Below are positions 1-6,779 of a DNA stretch of 8,328 bases, in pieces. This DNA comes from Paracoccaceae bacterium (lineage in GTDB: Bacteria > Pseudomonadota > Alphaproteobacteria > Rhodobacterales > Rhodobacteraceae). The position numbers and the translations under genes were made by a program. Position 1 is the stretch's first letter. Each line of letters starts with the position of its first letter. The DNA is taken from positions 1 through 8,328 of the forward strand of contig SLPP01000024.1 of assembly GCA_007131945.1 (NCBI GenBank). The letters run 5' to 3'. Under the pieces are notes generated by a model. The model ran no database searches and had not been told where the DNA came from. It saw only the letters and a list, made by a program, of their open reading frames with translations.

Positions 1-251
1 GCCCCGCTCCGCACGGGCCGGCGCCGGCGTGAACCGGCGGCTCACGCCGACAGGGTGACGCCGGGACCCGCCGCCTGCCGCCCCCCGGCAACGGGTCGCG
101 GCCGCTACCGGGTCCGCGCTCCCGCCGGGCTCGGGCGGCCTTGATCGGCGTGGCCGCGGGCCTTGCCCGGCGCCTTCCCGCGCAGGGTCTGGCAAAAGTT
201 TCGTTACGGTTAATTTCCAGAATTTATAGTTCAATATCATATGTTTGGTAG

Positions 252-271
252 ATAGTCCACGCGTGGACCAT
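252..271. promoter_or_regulatory. Palindromic putative operator
   Basis: GTCCACGCGTGGAC at 255-268 is a perfect 14-bp inverted repeat. The symmetry extends to 18 of 20 positions over 252-271. With no loop it is a poor RNA hairpin and more like a protein-binding dyad. It sits beside the AT-rich stretch at about 191-254 and lies beyond the 3' end of the LysR gene, so it probably does not control that gene. The binding protein and target gene are unknown. Confidence 0.35.
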
Positions 272-303
272 CGCCGGATTACCGCCGCAGGACCCGCCCG
301 GCA

Positions 304-325
304 GGCGCTCGCCACGGGCGTCGCC
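304..325 (-). terminator. Possible weak hairpin terminator of the LysR gene
   Basis: Just past the LysR stop codon, two nested stems can form: an inner CGCC-ACG-GGCG (310-320) and an outer GGCG/CGCC pair (304-307 with 322-325), separated by a 2/1-nt internal loop. There is no T tract on the downstream side in the minus direction, so this is at best a weak or Rho-assisted terminator. In DNA this GC-rich, such stems also arise by chance. Confidence 0.22.
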
Positions 326-329
326 GGTC

Positions 330-1295
330 TCAGAAATAGGTGCGCTCCGCGATCGGCATCGCCTCGATGCGCGCGATCAGCGCCTCGCGCAGGAACCGCT
401 CGGCGCGGTTGAGCCGGGCGCGCGGGTTCCAGACAAGGTGCACGTCGATCGGCGGCGGGTCGTCGTAGGGCGGCAGCCGCCAGAGCCGGCCGCGCTCGAC
501 ATCCTCGCGCACGACATGGATCGGCAGCGGCCCGATCCCCAGCCCGGCGATGATCATCCGCCGCACCTCCTCCAGATGCGCCGAGGTGCCCACGATCCGG
601 TCATCGAGCCCCGCCGCCGCCCGCATCAGCGTCACCGGCCGCAGCGCGTCGCTCATCTGGTCGGTGACGAAGCTGACCGAGGGCTGGCCGGCGAGGTCGG
701 CAAGCCGCAGCCCTTCGCGGCCGAAGAACGGGTGCGCCGGGCCGCAGAACAGGCCGAAGAACTCGCGGAACATCCGCCGCGTCTCGAGCTTCGGATTGTG
801 CTCGCGCAACAGGCAGATGGCGAACGAGACCCGACGCGCGAGCACGTCCTCGACGGCGGTGCGGCTGGCCGAGACGGCGAACGAATAGGTGGCGCCGGGA
901 TGGGTCCGGTGGAAGGCGCCCAGGGTCTCGTCCAGCAGCGGGCAGACGACATGGCTGGCGATGGCGATGCGGACATGCCCGCGCACCTCCTCGCCCACCT
1001 CGCGCAGCGCGGTGCCGATGCGCAGGATCGCGCCGTTGATGTCGACGGCCTCCTCGCGCAGGAGCCGCCCCGCCTCGGTCAGCTCGAACCGCCCCGGGCC
1101 GCGCTCGATCAGACGCTTGCCGAGCCGGTCCTCCAGCCGCTTGAGCGCGCTCGAGACCGAGGGCTGCTGCAGGCCCAGACGCTCCGCCGCCCGGGTGACC
1201 GAACCCGCCTCGGCCAGCACCAGGAACGTGCGCAGGAGGTTCCAGTCAAGCTCGCGCGCGAGCTTCTCGGCATCGGGGGGCGAGAGCGCGTTCAT
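330..1295 (-). CDS. LysR-type transcriptional regulator
   Basis: This 321-residue protein is a normal-length LysR-family regulator. A winged helix-turn-helix occupies about residues 18-77. It has the typical LRTFLVLAEAGSVTRAAERL start and a recognition helix around QPSVSSALKRLE (44-55), followed by the LTEAGRLL wing. The linker helix and the periplasmic-binding-fold effector domain (about 107-300) follow. An N-terminal extension of about 17 residues precedes the HTH. The ATG is the only start before the HTH, although its upstream ribosome site is weak. The gene is divergent from the transport and catabolic operon and shares a 97-bp intergenic region with it, the classic arrangement for a LysR activator of the adjacent operon. 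By inference it controls this operon in response to the substrate or an intermediate. The effector cannot be read from sequence. Confidence 0.93.
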   Translation of the reverse strand: MNALSPPDAEKLARELDWNLLRTFLVLAEAGSVTRAAERLGLQQPSVSSALKRLEDRLGKRLIERGPGRFELTEAGRLLREEAVDINGAILRIGTALREVGEEVRGHVRIAIASHVVCPLLDETLGAFHRTHPGATYSFAVSASRTAVEDVLARRVSFAICLLREHNPKLETRRMFREFFGLFCGPAHPFFGREGLRLADLAGQPSVSFVTDQMSDALRPVTLMRAAAGLDDRIVGTSAHLEEVRRMIIAGLGIGPLPIHVVREDVERGRLWRLPPYDDPPPIDVHLVWNPRARLNRAERFLREALIARIEAMPIAERTYF

Positions 1296-1320
1296 AGATC
1301 AGACCGATACTGATTATACT
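1291..1320 (+). promoter_or_regulatory. Possible operon promoter
   Basis: TATACT at 1315-1320 resembles a -10 box. TTCATA at 1291-1296, 18 bp upstream, is a 4-of-6 match to a sigma-70 -35 box. The -10 lies inside the palindrome. A start near 1327 would leave a leader of about 66 nt before the first permease. The weak -35 fits a promoter that needs an activator. Confidence 0.3.
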
Positions 1321-1327
1321 CATTATC
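1306..1327. promoter_or_regulatory. Imperfect palindromic operator between divergent genes
   Basis: A 22-bp dyad reading GATAcTGAtTA/TAcTCAtTATC has 18 of 22 positions symmetric (mismatches in lower case). It lies 10 bp upstream of the LysR start codon, in an AT-rich patch of an otherwise GC-rich window. LysR regulators bind such interrupted dyads between themselves and their target operon, so this is the best candidate site for autoregulation and operon control. Binding is inferred, not shown. Confidence 0.45.
1313..1318 (-). promoter_or_regulatory. Possible -10 box for the LysR gene
   Basis: On the minus strand these bases read TATAAT, a consensus -10 hexamer, and overlap the plus-strand TATACT within the same palindrome. 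The implied leader would be only about 10 nt, and no good -35 is found at normal spacing, so the call is tentative. If correct, the two divergent promoters would be mutually exclusive and both covered by the operator. Confidence 0.25.
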
Positions 1328-1392
1328 TTTTGGCGCAATGATCCCGCTTCTGTCAATCTGCTCTGCGTGACAACCGTACAGGACGCCCGCAG

Positions 1393-2259
1393 GTGAGCAT
1401 CGAGGCGCGCGAGGCGCGACAACCCTGGATCCTGCTGTCGCCCGCGCTGGGGGCGGTGAGCCTGCTCCTGCTGGTGCCGCTCCTCTTCATCGTAGTCTAT
1501 TCCTTCTGGCTGCGCAGTGCCGTCGGCCCCGACATCGTCGGTTTCCACCTCGACAACTGGCAGCGTGCGCTGACCGACCCGTTCTACCGCTACATCCTGC
1601 TGAACACGTTGAAGATCGCCGCGATCACCACCGTGATCTGCGCGCTGCTCGGCTATCCGGCGGCCTATTTCATCGCCCGGTCGCGCGGCAACAAGCTGCT
1701 TCTGCTGCTGCTGCTGATGCTGCCCTTCTGGATCAGCTACATCATCCGCACGATGAGCTGGATCAACATCCTCGGCTCCTCGGGTGCCCTGAACACCTTG
1801 CTGATGACTCTTGGGATCATCTCCGAGCCGATCCGGATGCTCTACAACGAGGCCACCGTGATCCTCGGGCTGGTGCATTTCCTGCTGCCCTTCATGGTGC
1901 TCAACATCTATGTCAGCCTCGAGGGGATCGACACCAATCTCGAGGATGCGGCGACCTCGCTCGGCGCCACGCGCTGGCAGGCATTCCTGCAGGTGACGCT
2001 GCCCTTGTCGCTGCCTGGGCTGGCGGCCGGGGGGCTCCTGGTCTTTGTCCTCGGCGGCTCGTCCTACATCACGCCGCTGATCCTCGGCGGGCCGCGCGAC
2101 GCGATGTTTGCCAATCTCGTCTACGAGGCGATCATCACGCAGCTCAACTGGCCGCTCGGTTCGGCGCTCTCGCTGCTGCTGCTGATCGTGCTCGGCGCGC
2201 TGGTGCTGCTTTACAACCGCTTCCTGGGGCTGGCGCAACTGACGCGGGGGATCGGATGA
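1393..2259 (+). CDS. ABC transporter permease, PotB-like (polyamine-type importer)
   Basis: This 288-residue inner-membrane protein is a binding-protein-dependent transport permease of the spermidine/putrescine class. Hydrophobic spans lie at about 12-38, 68-95, 101-120, 152-175, 205-228 and 255-276, giving six segments. The cytoplasmic EAA loop (184-212, EDAATSLGATRWQAFLQVTLP) is where the ATPase docks. The GTG start is chosen because AGGA lies 9 bp upstream, no in-frame upstream start is apparent, and the protein begins just before the first membrane span. The stop overlaps the next permease start (ATGA), so the two are translationally coupled, as expected for a heterodimeric membrane channel. 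Substrate specificity is not visible here; the Pot-like family points to polyamines or related cationic amines, though some relatives carry other organic ions. Confidence 0.92.
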   Translation: MSIEAREARQPWILLSPALGAVSLLLLVPLLFIVVYSFWLRSAVGPDIVGFHLDNWQRALTDPFYRYILLNTLKIAAITTVICALLGYPAAYFIARSRGNKLLLLLLLMLPFWISYIIRTMSWINILGSSGALNTLLMTLGIISEPIRMLYNEATVILGLVHFLLPFMVLNIYVSLEGIDTNLEDAATSLGATRWQAFLQVTLPLSLPGLAAGGLLVFVLGGSSYITPLILGGPRDAMFANLVYEAIITQLNWPLGSALSLLLLIVLGALVLLYNRFLGLAQLTRGIG

Positions 2260-3053
2260 TGCGGGGGGCTGGCTGGCAGGCGATCCGTCTCTACGCGATC
2301 TGCGTCTATCTCTTCATGTTCCTGCCGGTGGCGGTGGTCGTGCTCCTGAGCTTCAATGCCAGCCATTTCGGTGCCTTCCCGATGACCGGCTTTTCCTTCC
2401 GCTGGTTCGCGACGCTCTGGCAGAACGAGGCGGTGATGCGCGCCTTCCGGACCTCGCTGATCCTTGGCGGCCTGACGGCGCTGATCTCCACCACGCTGGG
2501 CGTGCTCGCGGCGCTCGCGCTGGTGCGCTACACGGTGCGCGCGCGCAATCTCGTGGCGACCGTCCTGATCGCGCCGTTGCTCGTGCCCGAGGTGGTGCTG
2601 GCCGTCGCGCTGCTTCTGTTTCTCAACTTCGCCGGCATCGGGAAAAGCATGCCGATGCTGCTGGCGGGGCACGTGATCTTCACGCTGCCCTTCGTCTTCC
2701 TCGTCGTGCAGGCCCGCCTCGTCGGCATCCGCCGCGATATCGAGGAGGCGGCGCTCAGCCTCGGCGCCTCGCCGGTGCAGACCTTCTTCTCGGTCACGCT
2801 GCCGCTTCTGATGCCGGCGGTCGCCGCCGGCGCGCTCTTTGCCTTCACCATCTCCTTCGACAACATCACCGGCACGCTCTTCTGGAAGCCCGGCGGGGTC
2901 GAGACCGTGCCGACGCAGATCTTCGCCATGCTGCGCCATTCGATCAGTCCCGAGATCAACGCGCTCGGCACGGTGATGATCGTGATGACCGTCGGGCTGC
3001 CGCTTCTGGGTGCGGCACTGGCCCGCAAGCTCGCCATGAAGCGCGGCGGCTGA
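2256..3053 (+). CDS. ABC transporter permease, PotC-like (polyamine-type importer)
   Basis: The second membrane subunit (265 residues) has six predicted spans: about 11-32, 64-90, 99-125, 133-153, 186-207 and 236-257. Its EAA loop at about 163-188 contains EEAALSLGASPVQTFFSVTLP, typical of PotC-type permeases. It pairs with the upstream permease to form the inner-membrane channel. The start codon overlaps the previous stop by 4 bp; a second ATG follows at once, so either could be used. A 50-bp gap then separates it from the binding-protein gene. The order permease-permease-binding protein-ATPase differs from the E. coli potABCD order but keeps all four parts together. The family call is firm; the ligand is inferred. 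Confidence 0.92.
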   Translation: MMRGAGWQAIRLYAICVYLFMFLPVAVVVLLSFNASHFGAFPMTGFSFRWFATLWQNEAVMRAFRTSLILGGLTALISTTLGVLAALALVRYTVRARNLVATVLIAPLLVPEVVLAVALLLFLNFAGIGKSMPMLLAGHVIFTLPFVFLVVQARLVGIRRDIEEAALSLGASPVQTFFSVTLPLLMPAVAAGALFAFTISFDNITGTLFWKPGGVETVPTQIFAMLRHSISPEINALGTVMIVMTVGLPLLGAALARKLAMKRGG

Positions 3054-3090
3054 GAACCGCGTGAGAAACGAACCCGACCTGAAACCCGAC

Positions 3091-3096
3091 AAGGAG
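3091..3096 (+). promoter_or_regulatory. Strong Shine-Dalgarno of the binding-protein gene
   Basis: AAGGAG lies 7 nt before the ATG at 3104, a near-ideal site and clearly better than those of both permease genes. It fits the need for more binding protein than membrane subunits and fixes the start codon. Confidence 0.7.
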
Positions 3097-3103
3097 TGAC
3101 ATC

Positions 3104-4246
3104 ATGGACGACACGACCCGTTACACCCGGCTTCTGGAGCGCTACCGCAACGGCGATCTGAGCCGGCGCAGCTTCCTCGGCCTGATCGGTGCGGCTGGCG
3201 CCGCCTACGGCCTGCAGACACCCTTTGCCCGCCTCGCGCAGGCGCAGGACGTCACCCAGGTCCGTTTCGACGGATGGGGCGGTGTCGTCTCGGAAGCCTT
3301 CCGCCGCCATGCCTTCGACCCCTATACAGAGGCCACCGGCGTGCGCGTCGTTGATGGCACCTTCGCCGGCGCCGACGAATACCTCGCCCAGGTCCGTGCG
3401 TCGTCGCCCGGCGAGTTCAACATCGCACATCTCTCGGGGGTCTTCGACTATGCGCGATACGTCAATTTCGGCCTCGATGTCGAGTTGAACATCGACAACA
3501 TCCCGAACATGGGACTGGTGATGGACGCGTTGACCAGTGCCTATCGCCGGATCACGCCGGACCACCTCTCGGCCGTGCCCTACAACTACGGCACGACGGG
3601 GCTGGCCTATAACCGCGCCCATATCTCGGACGAGGAGATGCGCGAGAAGGGCGCCCGTATCCTGATCGATCCCGCCTATGAGGGCCGCATCGGCGGCTGG
3701 GGCGAGTGGCGCACGCGGATCTGGTACGGCGCGCTGCAGACCGACCAGGACCCCAACGACATCCAGGACATGGAGGCGGTCTGGGACGCCATCCGCCAGC
3801 ACCGGGATCTGGCGCTGAAATACTGGGGCTCGGGGGCGGAACTGATGAGCCTGCTTGCCGAGGAGGAGATCGTCGTCACCGAGGCCTGGTCGGGCCGGAT
3901 CGCCGCGCTGCAGGAACAGGGCCACGACATCGGCTATTACGACCCGCCCAACGGCTTCGGCTGGCAGGAATGCCTCTTCGTCCTGCGCGGCTCGCCGGTC
4001 GAGGCCTGCGAGGAGCTTCTCGACTTCATGCTCGCGCCCGAGACCTCGATCGCGGTCGCCGAGGGGCAGAACTACCCGCCGGCGCTCGACCCAACGCAGA
4101 TCGACCTGGGCGAGAAGATCCCGACACTGCCCGCCTTCGACCCGACCGGCACGCTCTCGGGCCTCACCTTCGCCGATCCCGCCTACTGGAACGGCAACGA
4201 GGCCGAATGGTCCGAGACATGGAGTCGCGTCCAGCGCGGGTTCTGA
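3104..4246 (+). CDS. Periplasmic substrate-binding protein, PotD-like, Tat-exported
   Basis: This 380-residue extracellular solute-binding protein should capture the substrate in the periplasm and deliver it to the two permeases. The N-terminus carries a twin-arginine motif SRRSFLG (20-26), then a hydrophobic stretch rich in Ala and Gly, and a likely signal peptidase site after AQA (about residue 47). The mature part has the two-lobed family-1 fold features of PotD-like proteins: VPYNYGTTGLAYN (158-170) and TEAWSGRI (259-266), where an aromatic and an acidic residue sit at positions that line amine ligands in relatives. W59 and W241 are further aromatic candidates. Tat export means it folds before secretion. 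It is followed by a hairpin rather than directly by the ATPase. Polyamine, beta-amino acid or related cationic ligands are all possible. Confidence 0.9.
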   Translation: MDDTTRYTRLLERYRNGDLSRRSFLGLIGAAGAAYGLQTPFARLAQAQDVTQVRFDGWGGVVSEAFRRHAFDPYTEATGVRVVDGTFAGADEYLAQVRASSPGEFNIAHLSGVFDYARYVNFGLDVELNIDNIPNMGLVMDALTSAYRRITPDHLSAVPYNYGTTGLAYNRAHISDEEMREKGARILIDPAYEGRIGGWGEWRTRIWYGALQTDQDPNDIQDMEAVWDAIRQHRDLALKYWGSGAELMSLLAEEEIVVTEAWSGRIAALQEQGHDIGYYDPPNGFGWQECLFVLRGSPVEACEELLDFMLAPETSIAVAEGQNYPPALDPTQIDLGEKIPTLPAFDPTGTLSGLTFADPAYWNGNEAEWSETWSRVQRGF

Positions 4247-4254
4247 ACCGAACC

Positions 4255-4283
4255 GGAAGCGGGGGCTCTGCCCCCGCACTTCC
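4255..4283 (+). repeat. GC-rich intergenic hairpin, REP-like
   Basis: Downstream of the binding-protein stop, CGGGGGC (4260-4266) and GCCCCCG (4270-4276) form a perfect 7-bp stem with a TCT loop. It is extended by GGAAG (4255-4259) pairing with CTTCC (4279-4283) across a 2-nt bulge. There is no T tract, so it is not a classic terminator. From memory, GGGGGCTCTGCCCCC-type palindromes recur between genes in Rhodobacteraceae genomes. Likely roles are 3'-end protection of the binding-protein message or partial attenuation before the ATPase and catabolic genes. Confidence 0.55.
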
Positions 4284-4333
4284 GATATTCGCCGGCGGAT
4301 GAGGGGATTGCGGATGGTTGCTGGAGCGATGCG

Positions 4334-5431
4334 GTGAGCGATGTCGCGCTCAAGGACGTGGTCAAGCGGTTCGGCAGCTTCACCGCCGTGCACCGCATGT
4401 CGCTGGAGATCCCCGAGGGCAGCTTCGTCACGCTCCTCGGCCCCTCGGGCTGTGGCAAGACGACGACGCTGCGGATGATCGCCGGGCTTCTGGACCCGAC
4501 CGAGGGCGACATCTCGATCAAGGGCCGGCGGATCAACGACGTGCCGATCCACCGACGCAACCTGGGGCTGGTATTCCAGAACTACGCGCTGTTCCCGCAC
4601 AAGACCGTGGCCGACAACGTCGGTTTCGGGTTGAAATACCGCTCTGTCGCGCGCGCCGAGGCCGAGAAGCGCGTCCGGCAGGCGCTGGAACTCGTGCAGC
4701 TGCCACATCTGGCGCATCGCTACCCGTCCGAACTCTCGGGCGGGCAGCAGCAGCGCATCGCGCTCGCCCGCGCGGTGGTGATCGAGCCCGACGTGCTGCT
4801 CCTCGACGAACCTCTCTCGGCGCTCGACGCGAATCTGCGCGAGAACATGAGAGTCGAGTTGAAGAACATTCAGAAACGCATTGGTGTGACGTCGATTTTC
4901 GTCACGCACGACCAGTCCGAGGCGCTGGCCATGTCGGACCGGATCATCGTCATGTCCGAGGGTCGGGTGGAACAGATGGGCCCGCCCGAGGAGGTCTACA
5001 ACACCCCCGCCACCGAGTTCGTCGCCCGTTTCCTCGGCGCGGCGAACATCCTGCCGGCCGAGGCGCTCGGGGTTTCGCGCGAGGAGATCGGGCTCGATGT
5101 CGCGGGATTCGGACGCCTTTCGATCCCGCGCGCGAAGGCCCCGCGGCTGGCCGGTGCCGGCAAGGCGCGGTTCGTGATCCGGGCCGAGCGGTTGCAGCTT
5201 CTGCCCGAGGACGCGCCCGGCGACGATCGCATCGCCGTGCCCGCCGTGGTCGAGGCGGTGGACTACCAGGGCCAGGCGGCGCGCTATTTCCTGCGCCTGG
5301 ACGAGCGGCAGTTGCAGGCGGTCAACATGATCGACGAGCACCCCTTCGCCGAGGGCACCACCGTGTCCCTGCGCCTGCGTCCGCGCGACTGCGCCGCACT
5401 TCCGGCCGAAGGAGGGCGCGATGACGGCTGA
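4334..5431 (+). CDS. ABC transporter ATP-binding protein, PotA-like
   Basis: This 365-residue cytoplasmic ATPase powers the importer. All nucleotide-binding motifs are intact: Walker A GPSGCGKTT (36-44), Q-loop Q82, signature LSGGQ (134-138), Walker B VLLLDEP (154-160), D-loop SALD (162-165) and switch histidine H192. A C-terminal TOBE-type regulatory region follows (about 240-360), so the length is normal for PotA/MalK-type subunits. The GTG start has GGAG 7 nt upstream, and the protein begins directly at the first beta strand (VALKDVVKRFG). It lies 87 bp after the binding-protein gene, across a hairpin, and overlaps the following aminotransferase gene by 11 bp. That overlap ties the transporter to the catabolic enzymes as one unit. 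Confidence 0.95.
   Translation: MSDVALKDVVKRFGSFTAVHRMSLEIPEGSFVTLLGPSGCGKTTTLRMIAGLLDPTEGDISIKGRRINDVPIHRRNLGLVFQNYALFPHKTVADNVGFGLKYRSVARAEAEKRVRQALELVQLPHLAHRYPSELSGGQQQRIALARAVVIEPDVLLLDEPLSALDANLRENMRVELKNIQKRIGVTSIFVTHDQSEALAMSDRIIVMSEGRVEQMGPPEEVYNTPATEFVARFLGAANILPAEALGVSREEIGLDVAGFGRLSIPRAKAPRLAGAGKARFVIRAERLQLLPEDAPGDDRIAVPAVVEAVDYQGQAARYFLRLDERQLQAVNMIDEHPFAEGTTVSLRLRPRDCAALPAEGGRDDG
5409..5415 (+). promoter_or_regulatory. Shine-Dalgarno of the aminotransferase gene
   Basis: AAGGAGG lies inside the 3' end of the ATPase gene, 5 nt before the ATG at 5421. It supports that start and the 11-bp overlap between the two genes. Confidence 0.7.
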
Positions 5432-6770
5432 GAGCCATCTCTTCTACCTTGCCACCGCGCCGCGACCGCAACTCGCCGGGGCGCGCGGGGTCTACATGTG
5501 GGATGTCGACGGCAAGCGCTATCTCGACGGCTCCTCCGGCGCGATGGTCTCGAACATCGGCCATTCGCACCCGCATGTTCAGGCGGCTTTGCGTCGGCAG
5601 ATCGAGAAGTTCACCTTCGGCTACCGGCTGCATTTCCAGACCGAGCCGTCCGAGGCGCTGGCGGCGCGTACCGCGGCGCTGGCGCCCGAGGGGATGGACA
5701 GGGTCTTCTTCGTTTCGGGTGGGTCCGAGGCCGTGGAAAGCGCGATCAAGCTCGCCCGGCAATGGGCGGTGGTGACCGGACAGGAAAGCCGCTGGAAGGT
5801 GATTTCGCGCTTTCCCTCCTATCACGGCTGCACGCTCGGCGCGCTGGCGGTCACCGGCTACGACCCGCTGACCCGGCCCTTCGCGCCGATGATGCAGGCG
5901 ATGCCCAAGGTGCCCGCGCCGCGCGCCTATCTCGACGGGCTCGACGCGGACGACCCGGCGACCGGCGCGCATTACGCAAGCCTGCTCGAGGAGCGCATCC
6001 TCGACGAGGGCCCCGAGACGGTGCTCGCCTTCCTGGTCGAGCCCGTCGGCGGGGCGGCGACCGGGGCGCTGGTGCCGCCCGCCGGCTACATGGCGGCGGT
6101 GCGCGAGATCTGCTCGCGCCATGGCGTGCTGCTGATCCATGACGAGGTCATGTCCGGCGGCGGGCGCACGGGCCGATTCTTCGGCGCCGAGCATTGGCGG
6201 GTGGCGCCCGATATCCTGGCGCTTTCCAAGGGTTACGGCGCGGGCTACGCGCCGCTCGGCGCGATGGTCGCGCACCAGCGGATCGTCGGCCCGGTGCAGG
6301 CTTCGGGCGGCTTCCTGCACGGCTTCACCTATGCCGGCAATCCGCTGGCCTGCGCCGCGGGCCTCGCCGTGCTCGAGGTGATCGAGGGTGAGGGACTGGT
6401 CGCCAACGCCGCGCGGATCGGCGACCGGCTCAAGGCCGGGCTGGCGGGCCTGATGGACCGCCACGACTTCATCGGCGACGTGCGCGGCAAGGGGCTGCTC
6501 CTCGCCTTCGAACTGGTCGCCGACCGGGCGACGATGAAGCCGCTGCCGGCGGCGCTCAACGCCCATCACGAACTGGTCGAACTGGCGTATGCGGAGGGGC
6601 TGATCATCTATTCCCGCCGCACGCGCGGCGGGCGCGAGGGCGATCATTTCATGGTCTGCCCGCCGATGGTCGCAACCGAGGACCATGTGGACGAGATCCT
6701 CGATAAGCTCGCCCGCGCGCTCGACCGCTTCGCGCCGAAGGTCCGCACCGCGCTGGCCGATGCCGCCTGA
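5421..6770 (+). CDS. Class III PLP-dependent aminotransferase
   Basis: This 449-residue enzyme has the full set of class III (omega/beta-amino) aminotransferase features: SGGSEAVESAIKLAR (99-113) for the cofactor phosphate, SYHG (133-136) with the aromatic residue that stacks on PLP, HDEV (240-243) with D241 facing the pyridine nitrogen, LSKGYGAGYAPLGA with the Schiff-base lysine K270, and HGFTYAGNPLA (300-310) with T303. The family moves amino groups from terminal amines or beta-amino acids to 2-oxo acids. The next gene encodes a beta-keto acid cleavage enzyme, so the product is probably a beta-keto acid, making a beta-amino acid the likely substrate. N6-acetyl-beta-lysine transamination (EC 2.6.1.65) is the best fit. 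GABA, putrescine or beta-alanine transamination cannot be excluded from sequence alone. Confidence 0.92.
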   Translation: MTAESHLFYLATAPRPQLAGARGVYMWDVDGKRYLDGSSGAMVSNIGHSHPHVQAALRRQIEKFTFGYRLHFQTEPSEALAARTAALAPEGMDRVFFVSGGSEAVESAIKLARQWAVVTGQESRWKVISRFPSYHGCTLGALAVTGYDPLTRPFAPMMQAMPKVPAPRAYLDGLDADDPATGAHYASLLEERILDEGPETVLAFLVEPVGGAATGALVPPAGYMAAVREICSRHGVLLIHDEVMSGGGRTGRFFGAEHWRVAPDILALSKGYGAGYAPLGAMVAHQRIVGPVQASGGFLHGFTYAGNPLACAAGLAVLEVIEGEGLVANAARIGDRLKAGLAGLMDRHDFIGDVRGKGLLLAFELVADRATMKPLPAALNAHHELVELAYAEGLIIYSRRTRGGREGDHFMVCPPMVATEDHVDEILDKLARALDRFAPKVRTALADAA

Positions 6771-6779
6771 GGCCCGCCG

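Larger units (their letters stand above)
1..329. other. Non-coding left flank with AT-rich stretch
   Basis: No convincing gene is seen here. Positions 1-180 are extremely GC-rich. The minus strand is open from an ATG at 240 to the left edge, but the translation is a low-complexity run of R, P, G and A, and no ribosome binding site precedes the ATG, so I treat it as chance. Positions about 191-254 are strikingly AT-rich for this window and are followed by a perfect palindrome, which suggests a promoter or operator region. It could serve a leftward gene beyond the edge or be a remnant intergenic region. Confidence 0.5.

Noticed and set aside
1..240. Minus-strand open frame from ATG at 240 running off the left edge
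   Set aside because: No ribosome binding site precedes it, and the translation soon becomes a low-complexity R/P/G/A run. It remains possible only if the sequence to the left continues a real gene.
1367..1369. Alternative GTG start for the first permease
   Set aside because: It is 26 bp upstream of the chosen GTG and out of frame; the ATG at 1338 is also out of frame.
1341..1370. Perfect TTGACA on the minus strand as a -35 box for the LysR gene
   Set aside because: It is 32 bp from the TATAAT and 23 bp from a GATAAT, too far for a normal sigma-70 promoter.
1246..2238. 330-codon minus-strand frame rich in glutamine, overlapping the first permease and the LysR start
   Set aside because: The Gln-rich runs are the antisense of CTG leucine codons in the permease's membrane spans. 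It has no domain and would span the divergent promoter region.
2528..5341. 937-codon open frame on the minus strand opposite the permease, binding-protein and ATPase genes
   Set aside because: It is antisense to three genes with full family motifs. Its translation is rich in R, G, H, D and E with no recognisable domain, as expected for shadow frames in GC-rich DNA.
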